Shown here: positions 32,433 to 40,595 of the stretch, piece after piece
Layout of the letters: every line of letters begins with the position of its first letter
Position numbering within the stretch: position 1 is the first letter of the stretch
NCBI RefSeq assembly: GCF_041260665.1
Contig: NZ_JBGCCT010000009.1
Location: forward strand, 248,001 to 312,000
DNA length: 64,000 nucleotides
Direction: 5' to 3'
Source: Catenulispora sp. GP43
Lineage (GTDB): Bacteria > Actinomycetota > Actinomycetes > Streptomycetales > Catenulisporaceae
Position numbers and translations under genes: made by a program
Notes under the pieces: generated by a model
Told to the model about the DNA's origin: nothing
The model's database searches: none
What the model saw: the letters and a program-made list of their open reading frames with translations, nothing else

Positions 32433-33620
32433 ATGGCCTACTACCGCGCAGTGGGCGAGATCCCGCACAAGCGCCACACCCAGTTCCGCCGCCCGGACGG
32501 CGAGCTGTACTCCGAGGAGCTGATGGGCGTCGAGGGCTTCTCCTCCGACTCCGCGCTGCTCTACCACGTCGGGCTTCCGACGGCGATCGTGGACTCGGTG
32601 GAATGGGAGCCGCCGGGGCCGCTGTCCGGGGCGGTCGCGAACCGTCCGCTCAAGCCGCGGCACTTCCTGACGCACAAGCTGGACGCCTCGGGCCTGGACG
32701 CCGTCACCGGCCGGCATCTGTTGCTGGGCAACGGAGACGTGCGCCTTTCCTACGTCGCGGCGACCGCGGCCTCTCCCCTGTACCGGAACGCCATAGGCGA
32801 CGAGTGCGTGTACGTGGAGTCCGGGTCGGGAGTCGTGGAGACCTCCTTCGGCGCGCTGGAAGTCGGGCAGGGCGACTACGTGATCCTGCCGACCTCGACC
32901 ATCCACCGCTGGGTGCCGGCGGGCGGCGAGGGCGAGCCGCTGCGGCTGTTCGTGATCGAGGCCACCGGGCACATCGGCCCGCCGAAACGCTACCTGTCCG
33001 CGAAGGGCCAGTTCCTGGAGTCCTCGCCGTACTGCGAGCGGGACCTGCGCGGACCGTCCGAGCCGCTGCTGGCCGAGGGCTCCGACGTCGAGGTGCTGGT
33101 GCGCCACCGCGCCGGCGGGACCAAGCTCACCTATGCGCACCACCCCTTCGACGTCCTGGGCTGGGACGGCTGCCTGTACCCGTACGCCTTCAACATCGCC
33201 GACTTCGAGCCGATCACCGGCCGCGTGCACCAGCCGCCGCCGGTGCACCAGACCTTCGAGGGCCCGAACTTCGTGATCTGCTCGTTCGTGCCGCGCAAGG
33301 TGGACTACAACCCGCTGTCGATCCCGGTGCCGTACAACCACCACAACGTCGACTCCGACGAGGTGCTGTTCTACACCGGCGGCAACTACGAGGCGCGGCG
33401 CGGCTCGGGCATCGGTCAGGGTTCGATCTCGCTGCATCCCTCGGGCCTGACCCACGGTCCGCAGCCGGGTGCCGCGGAGCGCTCCATCGGCGCGGACTTC
33501 TTCGACGAGCTCGCGGTCATGGTGGACACGTTCCGGCCGCTGGAGATCGGCGACGGCGGCGTGGCCTCGGAGGACCCGGGGTACGCGTGGACGTGGTCGG
33601 GCCGGCACAACGGGAGCTGA
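32433..33620 (+). CDS. hmgA: homogentisate 1,2-dioxygenase
   Basis: A 395-residue cupin-type ring-cleaving dioxygenase that opens homogentisate to maleylacetoacetate. The iron-binding region is visible: DYVILPTSTIHRW, YNHHNVDSDEVLFYTGGNYEARRGSGIGQGSI (His and Glu ligands, about residues 295-330) and LHPSGLTHGPQPG. The length fits the shorter actinobacterial form. AAGGGG precedes the ATG. Together with fahA it covers two steps of tyrosine degradation; the maleylacetoacetate isomerase is not recognised here. A terminator follows at 33634-33659. Confidence 0.95.
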   Translation: MAYYRAVGEIPHKRHTQFRRPDGELYSEELMGVEGFSSDSALLYHVGLPTAIVDSVEWEPPGPLSGAVANRPLKPRHFLTHKLDASGLDAVTGRHLLLGNGDVRLSYVAATAASPLYRNAIGDECVYVESGSGVVETSFGALEVGQGDYVILPTSTIHRWVPAGGEGEPLRLFVIEATGHIGPPKRYLSAKGQFLESSPYCERDLRGPSEPLLAEGSDVEVLVRHRAGGTKLTYAHHPFDVLGWDGCLYPYAFNIADFEPITGRVHQPPPVHQTFEGPNFVICSFVPRKVDYNPLSIPVPYNHHNVDSDEVLFYTGGNYEARRGSGIGQGSISLHPSGLTHGPQPGAAERSIGADFFDELAVMVDTFRPLEIGDGGVASEDPGYAWTWSGRHNGS

Positions 33621-33633
33621 CAGCACCGAGGCG

Positions 33634-33659
33634 CGGGCGGTCACCGTTGAGACCGCCCG
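33634..33659 (+). terminator. terminator hairpin after hmgA
   Basis: CGGGCGGTC and GACCGCCCG form a perfect 9-bp stem with the loop ACCGTTGA, 14 bases after the hmgA stop. There is no long T-run, as is common in high-GC actinobacteria. Confidence 0.7.
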
Positions 33660-33679
33660 GCTTCGGGTAGCGTCACCAT

Positions 33680-34798
33680 GTGCTGAGAAGGACTCTGGCC
33701 GCCATCGGATGCGCGGCCCTGCTGGCCGGCTTCGGGACGGCCGCCGCGCCGGCCCGCGCCGCCGCCTCTTCGTGCCCTGATTCGCAGGGTGCGATGCTGG
33801 CGTTCAACGCCACCCGCGCCTGGACCGTCGCCGGCACCAAGGGCGGCGGCGTCACCATCGGCGTGGTCGGCGCCCCGGACCGGGTCGCCGAGGCCGCCTG
33901 CGCGATCAGTGCCCTGGCACCGGACGCGACCGTGGCGACCGGATCGGCCGACGGGGCGATCGTGGTCGTCGCCGACACCTCGGTCGATCCGGCCTCGATC
34001 GGCGGCCAGGCGCTGGTGATCGCGGCGGCCGGGGACACCGGGGAGGCGATGTCGCCGCGTCCGCAGGGTGTGGTGAACGTGGCCTCCGCGGACGATTCCG
34101 GCGCGCCCCAGCAGTCGTCCTCCTCCGGTCCGGCGGTGACGCTGGCCGCCTACGGCAACGACACCTCGACCGCCTCCGGCTACGTCGCCGCCCTGGCGGC
34201 GATCCTGCGGGCCGGCCACGCGAACTGGCCCGCGCGGCAGGTGGTGGCGCAGATGGCCGGCTCGATCAACCCGGCCTCGGGGAACCTGCACACCGACCGG
34301 CTCGGGTTCGGCATCATCGCGCCGGTGCAGGCGGTGAGCCTGGACCCGGTGGATCCCGGGACGCTGCCGGGGTTCGACGCGATGTTCCCGGCGAACCAGC
34401 CGCCCCGGACCGCGCCGAGCACGCGGTCCGCGCCGACGAGCGCGGGTACGTCCTCTGCTTCGGGCGCCCCGTCATCGGCCGCCTCGGGTTCGCCATCCGG
34501 TGCCCAGACACCTCAAGCCTCGGCTCCCGGCACCACCGACACCGCCAACGCCTGGCCGACCAACCCGGTTTTCTCAACGGGTCCCTCGAACGGGTCACGC
34601 GCGGCGGCCGGCAGCGGCGGCGGATCAAGCGCTTTCAGCCCCGTCCTGCTGATCGGGTTCATCGTCGTCCTCGCAGGTGGCGGGTACGTCTTCTGGCAAC
34701 GGCGGCGAGGGCCCAAACCCGCCGCGACAACGCCGGAATCGGAATGGGAGGCCCCAAGCGGTCCCCGGCATTCGGGATACAGCCCACCCGAAGAATGA
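33680..34798 (+). CDS. mycosin-like (subtilase-fold) membrane-anchored protein, catalytically defective
   Basis: A 372-residue exported protein: signal peptide (about 1-28), a subtilisin-like domain (50-225), a Pro/Ser/Thr-rich linker, one transmembrane helix (about 315-335) and a short basic cytosolic tail. This is the layout of MycP, the protease of type VII (ESX) secretion. The strand that carries the catalytic Asp reads VTIGVVGAPD (Gly at residue 64 instead of Asp), and no His motif follows. The oxyanion Asn of AAAGN is Asp (AAAGDTG); the Ser block remains as NDTSTASGYVAALAAIL. It is likely a pseudoprotease. GTG start seven bases after TAGCGT. Confidence 0.75.
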   Translation: MLRRTLAAIGCAALLAGFGTAAAPARAAASSCPDSQGAMLAFNATRAWTVAGTKGGGVTIGVVGAPDRVAEAACAISALAPDATVATGSADGAIVVVADTSVDPASIGGQALVIAAAGDTGEAMSPRPQGVVNVASADDSGAPQQSSSSGPAVTLAAYGNDTSTASGYVAALAAILRAGHANWPARQVVAQMAGSINPASGNLHTDRLGFGIIAPVQAVSLDPVDPGTLPGFDAMFPANQPPRTAPSTRSAPTSAGTSSASGAPSSAASGSPSGAQTPQASAPGTTDTANAWPTNPVFSTGPSNGSRAAAGSGGGSSAFSPVLLIGFIVVLAGGGYVFWQRRRGPKPAATTPESEWEAPSGPRHSGYSPPEE

Positions 34799-34819
34799 CC
34801 GTCCGCTACGGTTTCGGGC

Positions 34820-35743
34820 ATGTCGCAAAACCACGGGGTCCCGCCGGAATCTGAGGCCCCGACGGAGTACATCCCGCGGATCACCGACGCACCCTCCCCC
34901 GCGGATGCACAGACGGAGATGATCCCGAAGATCGTCTACACGCCGCCGCCGTCCCAGGCCCCTGACGGGGACGGCTACCAGGCGCCCCCGCCCGGCGAAC
35001 GGTCGGCCCGGACCGCCGACCGCGCCAGGAAGTCGGCGCAGCGCCGGCTGGCGGTGCTCTCCGGCGTCGGCGAGGTGCTGATCACGCTCGGCGCGGTCAT
35101 GGCGCTGTACGTCGTCTACACCCTGTGGTGGACGAACGTGGAGGCGAACAAGGCCGCCAACTCCGAGGCCAACTCGATCCAGCAGCAGTTCCAGCACCAG
35201 CTGACGCCGAACGCGCCGGCCGGCACACAGCCCAAGTCGGCGTTCGCCCCGAGCGAGGGCTTCGCCCTGATGACCATCCCGGCCATCGGGAAGACCAACA
35301 TCCCGGTGATGCAGGGTGTGGACAAGGAGAAGGTGCTCGACAAGGGCGCCGTCGGGCACTACACGACGCCGGACACGGCCATGCCGTGGGACCCGACCGG
35401 GAACTTCGCGGTCGCGGCGCACCGGCGCACGTACGGGGAGCCGTTCCGGTACATCAACCAGCTGCGGGTCGGCGACCACGTGGTGGTGGAGACCACCCAC
35501 GGCTGGTACGTCTACGCGCTGGACAAGGAGCTGCCGCAGACCGACCCGACCAACATCGGGACGATCGCGCCGATCCCCAAGGGCGGGCCGTTCACCAAGC
35601 CCGGCCGGTACATCACGCTGACGACGTGCACCCCGGAGTGGGCCTCGACGTACCGGCTCATCTGGTGGGGTCATCTGGTACGCGTGGACCCGCTGAACGG
35701 GCCCCCGCCGGCGGAGCTGAAGGATCCCAACCGGCACACCTGA
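34820..35743 (+). CDS. class E sortase
   Basis: A 307-residue membrane-anchored cysteine transpeptidase. A Pro-rich cytosolic N-terminus (1-70) precedes one transmembrane segment (about 78-98), and the sortase domain occupies 130-300. The catalytic His is in VAAHRRTYG (near 197), the Cys in TLTTCTPEWAS (near 272), and Arg in STYRLIWWG. The Pro before the Cys region and the TLTTC motif fit class E, which in actinobacteria anchors LAXTG proteins to peptidoglycan. No LAXTG substrate is seen in the window. It is preceded 21 bases upstream by the mycosin-like gene. ATG lies seven bases after TACGGT (leaderless). Confidence 0.93.
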   Translation: MSQNHGVPPESEAPTEYIPRITDAPSPADAQTEMIPKIVYTPPPSQAPDGDGYQAPPPGERSARTADRARKSAQRRLAVLSGVGEVLITLGAVMALYVVYTLWWTNVEANKAANSEANSIQQQFQHQLTPNAPAGTQPKSAFAPSEGFALMTIPAIGKTNIPVMQGVDKEKVLDKGAVGHYTTPDTAMPWDPTGNFAVAAHRRTYGEPFRYINQLRVGDHVVVETTHGWYVYALDKELPQTDPTNIGTIAPIPKGGPFTKPGRYITLTTCTPEWASTYRLIWWGHLVRVDPLNGPPPAELKDPNRHT

Positions 35744-35754
35744 CCTGCGCGATT

Positions 35755-35797
35755 CTTGGATTCGCCCCGGTGGCCGCTACGATGGATCGAATCCAAG
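35755..35797. promoter_or_regulatory. inverted repeat bracketing a promoter
   Basis: CTTGGATTCG at 35755-35764 and CGAATCCAAG at 35788-35797 are exact reverse complements 23 bases apart. The left arm overlaps the -35 element, and the right arm falls at the expected transcription start. This is a plausible repressor site. Confidence 0.55.
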
Positions 35798-35824
35798 CGA
35801 ACGCTGCGCGGGACAGGTCACCTA

Positions 35825-35847
35825 GAAGCCGGTCGGAAACCGGCTTC
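35825..35847 (+). terminator. hairpin: sortase terminator or helicase leader structure
   Basis: GAAGCCGGT and ACCGGCTTC form a perfect 9-bp stem with a CGGAA loop, followed by CTTCATG. It lies 82 bases after the sortase stop and about 200 bases before the helicase start, so either role is possible. Confidence 0.5.
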
Positions 35848-36046
35848 CTTCATGTGACGCAGAACGCAGTGGGGTCCGGAACCTGCCATTCCCCGGTCCG
35901 CCACTTCAGGCGCGGCTATCGCCTACCTGGTCGTCCAACAATGGGACCAGGCCGCCTTAGTGACCGTTCTGTAACCCGCTGCGGCGCAATCCATGCGCTC
36001 GTGTGCCCCTGAGGACGTGTCCGCCTTCAGAAGGGCTATATCAGCC

Positions 36047-38581
36047 ATGTCTGCAATCACCCCTGAGAACGAGATCGCGGCCGAGGAGTTCGCTCCCGCC
36101 GCCGAGCTCGACACCGAATTCACCGACGCCGACGATCTTGCCGACGAGCTTGAGCTCGACGACGAGCTCGACGCTCTGGACGAGGACGAGGACGAGGACG
36201 TCGACACCGACATCGAATCGGCCGACACCGAGCCCGTCGCGTTCACCGACCTGGGCCTGCCCGAGGAGCTGGTGAAGAAGCTCGCCGACAGCGGCGTGCA
36301 CAACACCTTCCCGATCCAGGCCGCGACCATCCCGGACGCCCTGGCCGGCCGGCACGTGCTGGGCAAGGCCCGCACCGGCTCCGGCAAGACCCTGGCCTTC
36401 GGCCTGGCCGCACTGGCGAACCTGAAGGGCAAGCGGGCCCGCAAGGGCAAGCCGCTGGCCCTGGTCCTGGTGCCGACCCGGGAGCTGGCCATGCAGGTCA
36501 GCGACGCCCTGCAGCCGTACGGCTTCGCCGTGGGCGCGGACATCGCCGCGGTCTACGGCGGCGCGCCGATGTACAAGCAGGTCTTCTCGCTGCGCCGCGG
36601 CGTGGAGCTGCTGGTGGCCACCCCCGGCCGGCTGACCGACCTGATCGAGCAGGAAGAGTGCGACCTGTCCGAGGTCGAGATCGCCATCCTGGACGAGGCC
36701 GACCAGATGGCCGACATGGGCTTCATGCCGATCGTCTCGGAGCTGCTGTCGCAGACCGACCCGGCCGGCCAGCGCCTGCTGTTCAGCGCCACCCTCGACG
36801 GCGCCGTGGACGAGCTGGTCAAGAAGTACATGACCGACCCGGTCCTGCACTCGGTGACCCCCGACGACGACGACCGGGCGCAGATGGACCACCACCTGCT
36901 GATCGTCGAGCCGGCGGACAAGGCGCTGGTCACCGCCGAGATCGCGGCCCGGCACACGCCCGGCGGCGACGACGGCCGCCGCACCATCCTGTTCGCCCGC
37001 ACCAAGCTCGGCGCGGACCGCATCGCCGAGAAGATCCGCGAGTCCGGCGTCTCGGCCCTGGCCCTGCACGGCGGCATGACCCAGCGCGCCCGCACCAAGA
37101 CCCTCGCGGACTTCAAGGACGGCCGCGTCCCGGTCCTGGTCGCCACCGACGTCGCCGCCCGCGGCATCCACGTCGACGGCATCGACCTGGTCCTGCACGT
37201 CGACCCGGCCGGCGACCCGAAGGACTACCTGCACCGCGCCGGCCGCACGGCCCGCGCCGGCGAGAGCGGCACCGTGGTCACGCTGGTCCTGCCCAAGCAG
37301 CGCAAGAGCACAGTGCGCCTGCTGGAGTCGGCCGGCGTCGAGGCGGAGCTGACCCGGGTCACGCCGAGCTCGGAGGCCCTGCGCGAGCTGACCGGCGGCC
37401 GCCCGGTGGCGGAGTACGTCGCCGAGGCCGACGCCTACCACTCGGCCCGCCGCGCGGCGCGCGAGGCCCGCATGTCCGACGACCGGCGCGAGGGCCGCGA
37501 CGGCTTCCGCGGCAACCGCGAGGGCGGCAACTACCGCGGCGGACGCGACGGCTTCCGCCAGGACCGCGACCGCTTCGACCGCGGCCACCGCGGCGGCGGC
37601 CGTTTCGAGGAGCGCGACGGGCGGGGCGGCTTCGGCCGCGACCGCGGCGAGCGCAGCGGATTCGGCGGCGAGCGGACGGGTTCGGGTCCGGGGGCCGGTT
37701 CGGCTTCGGGTTCGGGTTCGGGTTCGGGCTTCGGCGGTGAGCGTCGTTCGTTCGACCGGAACGGCTCCGGGCGCTCGTTCGACCGCGACAACCGTGGCGA
37801 CCGCGGCGAGGGCCGTTCGTTCGACCGCAACGGCTCGGGGCGCAGCTTCGACCGCGACCGCGACAACCGCGGTGACCGGGGCGGCTTCGGCGGCGAGAGC
37901 CGCTCGTTCGACCGCAACGGTTCCGGGCGCAGCTTCGACCGCAGCCGCGACAACCGCGGCGGTTCCGAGGGCCGCAGCGGCGGCTTCAGCGGCGAGCGTC
38001 GCCCGTACGGCGACCGCGACAACCGCGGCGGTTCCGAGGGCCGCAGCGGCGGCTTCAGCGGCGAGCGTCGTTCGTTCGGCGACCGCGACAACCGCGGCGG
38101 TTCCGAGGGCCGCAGCGGCGGCTTCAGCGGCGAGCGTCGTTCGTTCGGCGACCGGGACAACCGCGGCGGCTTCGACCGCGACAAGCGCGGTGGCTCCGAG
38201 GGCCGCTCGTTCGACCGCGGCAGCAGCCAGGGCCGCAGCTTCGGCGACCGCGACAACCGAGGCGGCGAGCGTCGCTCCTTCGGCGACCGCGACAACCGCG
38301 GTGGCTCGCAGAGCCGCAGCTTCGGCGACCGCAACGGCGGCGGCCAGGCCCGCAGCTTCGACCGCGACAACCGGGGCGGCACGCAGAACCGCGGCGGCTT
38401 CGGCCAGCGCAGCGGCTTCGACGGCCAGCGCAGCGACACCCGCAGCACGCCCTCCGACCGCGACCGCGACCGCACCACTGAGCGCCGCACCTTCGGCGAG
38501 CGCACCGCCTTCGGCCGCCCCCGCGGCGGCTACAGCAACGACCAGCGCGACAACCGCCCGACTCGCGACCGCCGCTGGTAA
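36047..38581 (+). CDS. DEAD-box RNA helicase with long RGG-type tail
   Basis: An 844-residue ATP-dependent RNA helicase. An acidic N-terminus (about residues 1-65) precedes the core. Motifs are the Q motif near FPIQAATIP, ARTGSGKT (I), PTRELA (Ia), TPGR (Ib), DEAD (II), SATL (III; usual SAT), ALHGGMTQRAR, ATDVAARGIHVDGID (V) and HRAGRTARAG (VI). From about residue 475 the tail is intrinsically disordered, made of Arg/Gly/Asp/Ser/Phe repeats (DRDNRGG, FSGERRS, RSFDR), including three identical-length 23-residue units. Such tails bind RNA and drive condensate formation. The ATG at 36047 follows AGAAGGG by about 11 bases. A strong terminator follows. Confidence 0.96.
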   Translation: MSAITPENEIAAEEFAPAAELDTEFTDADDLADELELDDELDALDEDEDEDVDTDIESADTEPVAFTDLGLPEELVKKLADSGVHNTFPIQAATIPDALAGRHVLGKARTGSGKTLAFGLAALANLKGKRARKGKPLALVLVPTRELAMQVSDALQPYGFAVGADIAAVYGGAPMYKQVFSLRRGVELLVATPGRLTDLIEQEECDLSEVEIAILDEADQMADMGFMPIVSELLSQTDPAGQRLLFSATLDGAVDELVKKYMTDPVLHSVTPDDDDRAQMDHHLLIVEPADKALVTAEIAARHTPGGDDGRRTILFARTKLGADRIAEKIRESGVSALALHGGMTQRARTKTLADFKDGRVPVLVATDVAARGIHVDGIDLVLHVDPAGDPKDYLHRAGRTARAGESGTVVTLVLPKQRKSTVRLLESAGVEAELTRVTPSSEALRELTGGRPVAEYVAEADAYHSARRAAREARMSDDRREGRDGFRGNREGGNYRGGRDGFRQDRDRFDRGHRGGGRFEERDGRGGFGRDRGERSGFGGERTGSGPGAGSASGSGSGSGFGGERRSFDRNGSGRSFDRDNRGDRGEGRSFDRNGSGRSFDRDRDNRGDRGGFGGESRSFDRNGSGRSFDRSRDNRGGSEGRSGGFSGERRPYGDRDNRGGSEGRSGGFSGERRSFGDRDNRGGSEGRSGGFSGERRSFGDRDNRGGFDRDKRGGSEGRSFDRGSSQGRSFGDRDNRGGERRSFGDRDNRGGSQSRSFGDRNGGGQARSFDRDNRGGTQNRGGFGQRSGFDGQRSDTRSTPSDRDRDRTTERRTFGERTAFGRPRGGYSNDQRDNRPTRDRRW
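37946..38152 (+). repeat. three tandem 69-bp in-frame repeats in the helicase tail
   Basis: The unit begins CGCGACAACCGCGGCGG at 37946, 38015, 38084 and partly again at 38153, exactly 69 bases apart. It encodes 23 residues with the pattern RDNRGG-SEGRSGG-FSGERR. The units are nearly identical at DNA level, so copy number should vary between strains without shifting frame. Confidence 0.9.
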
Positions 38582-38594
38582 TCACTGAGTGCTG

Positions 38595-38627
38595 AAAGGG
38601 GACCGCGCATCATGCGCGGTCCCCTTT
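38595..38627 (+). terminator. strong terminator after the helicase gene
   Basis: AAAGGGGACCGCGCA and TGCGCGGTCCCCTTT form a perfect 15-bp stem with a TCA loop, 14 bases after the stop codon. Confidence 0.9.
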
Positions 38628-38957
38628 CGGTTTCTCGCCGGGAGCCTTCAGCCCCCACCCGCGCCTGGTCAGCCGTCCTCGCCGGCCCCGGCCGCTCACT
38701 GCCCAGCCAGCAGGGCCCAGGTCAACCGACAACAGCTCGACCCGACAAGCACCCGGCAGTCGCCGACCCAGCCCGCTCGCGATGATGCCCGTCAGGCACC
38801 GCGCAGCTCGGCCCAGCGCAGCCCGCCGAATCCCGCCCGCTCGCGCCACTGCGTGAGCCGCGCCGGAGCCCCCCACTCCAAAAGCCACAGGGGCCCCGCC
38901 CGAAGGCGAGACCCCTGCGACGTGCGACAGCTACTACATCACCGAACAACAGCCCAC
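38628..38957. other. intergenic region between convergent helicase and qcrB genes
   Basis: About 330 bases. Apart from the qcrB terminator at 38889-38918, I see no gene, ribosome binding site or repeat in it. The frames that are open here have composition-driven, unstructured translations. Confidence 0.6.
38889..38918 (-). terminator. terminator of the ctaE-qcrCAB operon
   Basis: CAGGGG (38889-38894) pairs with CCCCTG (38913-38918), with an inner GCC-CGAA-GGC stem. On the minus strand the structure is followed by TGGCTTTT. It lies 40 bases after the qcrB stop. Confidence 0.75.
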
Positions 38958-40595
38958 TCAGTGGTGCCCGTGCCCGGCCTCGATCTCCTTGTACTCCTCG
39001 ACCGTGGTCTCCACGTTGTCGGAGAACATCGCCTTGGAGGCCTTGGCCCGCAGCTTCAGCGCGCGGTTGCCCGGGCGCTCGACGCCGTTCTCGTCCGTGG
39101 CGGGGCCGAGTTCCAGCGGCTTCTGCACCTCGTGCGCGGTCAGGCGGTAGCGCTCGCCGGCCGACAGCGGTTCGTGGACCTCGGTGAACTCGCCGTCCAG
39201 CGAGACCTTGATGATGCCGGTCTCGCGGCCGTGCAGGACCTTGTCCTTGTCGCGCCGCTGCAGGCCCAGGGCGATGCGCTTGGTGCACCAGAAGGCGATC
39301 ACCGGGCCGAGGAAGACCAGGACGCGGAAGGTCCAGGTCAGGGCCTCCACCGAGAGGTGGAAGTGGGTCGCGATCAGGTCGTTGCCGCCGGCCAGCCACA
39401 GGACGCCGTAGAACGTTATCCCGGCGACGCCCAGGCCCGTGCGGGTCGGGCGGTTGCGCGGGCGGTCCAGGATGTGGTGCTCGCGCTTGTCGCCGGTGAT
39501 CCACTGCTCCAGGAACGGCCACACGGCCAGGGCGGTGAACAGGATGCCCGGGACGACCAGCGAGGGGATCAGCACGTTGAAGGACAGCGTGTGGCCCCAG
39601 ATGTTCCACTCCCAGTTCGGCATCATGCGAAGGGAGCCTTCGAGGAAGCCGATGTACCAGTCTGGTTGGGAACCCGCGCTGATCTGGTCGGGTACGTACG
39701 GCCCGTACGCCCAGATCGGGTTGATCTGCACCAGGCCCGCCAGCAGGAAGCAGACACCGAAGATCACGAACATGAACCCGCCGGCCTTGGCGGTGTACAC
39801 CGGCAGCAGCGGCAGGCCGACCACGTTCTCGTTGGTCTTGCCCGGCCCGGCCCACTGCGTGTGCTTCTGCACGAACACCAGGATCAGGTGCGCCGTCACC
39901 AGGCCGACGATCAGCGCCGGGATCAGGAGCACGTGGATGGTGAACAGGCGCGGGATGAAGTCGTGCCCGGGGAAGTTGCCGCCGAACAGGAAGTACGAGA
40001 CGTACGTGCCCACGATCGGGATCGACAGGATGACGCCGGAGGCGATGCGCAGACCGGTACCGGACAGCAGGTCGTCCGGCAGCGAGTAGCCCGCGAAGCC
40101 CTCCAGCAGGCCCAGCACCATCAGCGTGAAGCCGATCAGCCAGTTGATCTCACGGGGCTTGCGGAACGCACCGGTGAAGAAGATGCGCAGCATGTGGACC
40201 ATGATCGCCATGATGAAGATCAGGGCCGCCCAGTGGTGCACCTGGCGCATCAGCAGTCCGGCGCGGACGTCGAAGCTGATGTGCAGGGTCGAGGCGAAGG
40301 CCTCGGACATCGAGACGCCGTCGAGCGGGTGGTACGAGCCGTTGTACTGGACCTCGCCCATGCTCGGGTTGAACCACAGCGTCAGGAAGACGCCCGAGAG
40401 CAGGATCAGGATGAACGAGAACAGCGCGATCTCGCCGAGCAGGAAGCTCCAGTGGTCCGGGAAGACCTTCCGGATCAGGTTCTTCGAGCCCTTGTAGATC
40501 CCGAGCCGCTCGTCGGCCCAGGTGGAGACCGGGTCGGTCTTCACGGGTTCGTTGTCGGCAGCGGCCCCGCCGACCGGGGCAGTCGTGGCGCTCAT
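38958..40595 (-). CDS. qcrB: cytochrome bc1 complex cytochrome b subunit
   Basis: A 545-residue membrane protein, the quinol-oxidising cytochrome b of the respiratory bc1-aa3 supercomplex. Heme-ligand His pairs lie in the b-type core: QVHHWAALIFIMAIMVHMLRIF and later HVLLIPALIVGLVTAHLILV. The Qo motif is given by the PEWY-equivalent region QPDWYIGFLEGSLR. About eight core membrane helices precede an extended C-terminal domain characteristic of actinobacteria. Its ATG overlaps the qcrA stop. It is the known target of Q203-type inhibitors in mycobacteria. Confidence 0.97.
   Translation of the reverse strand: MSATTAPVGGAAADNEPVKTDPVSTWADERLGIYKGSKNLIRKVFPDHWSFLLGEIALFSFILILLSGVFLTLWFNPSMGEVQYNGSYHPLDGVSMSEAFASTLHISFDVRAGLLMRQVHHWAALIFIMAIMVHMLRIFFTGAFRKPREINWLIGFTLMVLGLLEGFAGYSLPDDLLSGTGLRIASGVILSIPIVGTYVSYFLFGGNFPGHDFIPRLFTIHVLLIPALIVGLVTAHLILVFVQKHTQWAGPGKTNENVVGLPLLPVYTAKAGGFMFVIFGVCFLLAGLVQINPIWAYGPYVPDQISAGSQPDWYIGFLEGSLRMMPNWEWNIWGHTLSFNVLIPSLVVPGILFTALAVWPFLEQWITGDKREHHILDRPRNRPTRTGLGVAGITFYGVLWLAGGNDLIATHFHLSVEALTWTFRVLVFLGPVIAFWCTKRIALGLQRRDKDKVLHGRETGIIKVSLDGEFTEVHEPLSAGERYRLTAHEVQKPLELGPATDENGVERPGNRALKLRAKASKAMFSDNVETTVEEYKEIEAGHGHH

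Larger units (their letters stand above)
35744..36046 (+). promoter_or_regulatory. long leader region of the DEAD-box helicase gene
   Basis: A gap of 303 bases with no gene. It holds a promoter-like pair, TTGGAT (35756-35761) and TACGAT (35778-35783) 16 bases apart. A perfect 10-bp inverted repeat brackets this promoter (35755-35764 and 35788-35797). A 9-bp hairpin lies at 35825-35847. Transcription from this promoter would leave a leader of about 255 bases before the helicase ATG, long enough for structural control as in cold-shock helicase genes. Confidence 0.5.

Noticed and set aside
35993-36047. An earlier helicase start 18 codons upstream of the ATG at 36047
   Set aside because: No ribosome binding site precedes it, the extra residues are unconserved-looking, and AGAAGGG is placed for the ATG at 36047.
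37674-37735. GGTTCG/GGTTCGGGTTCGGG microsatellite as a mobile or regulatory repeat
   Set aside because: It simply encodes the Gly/Ser run of the helicase tail and keeps the reading frame; nothing indicates an element.
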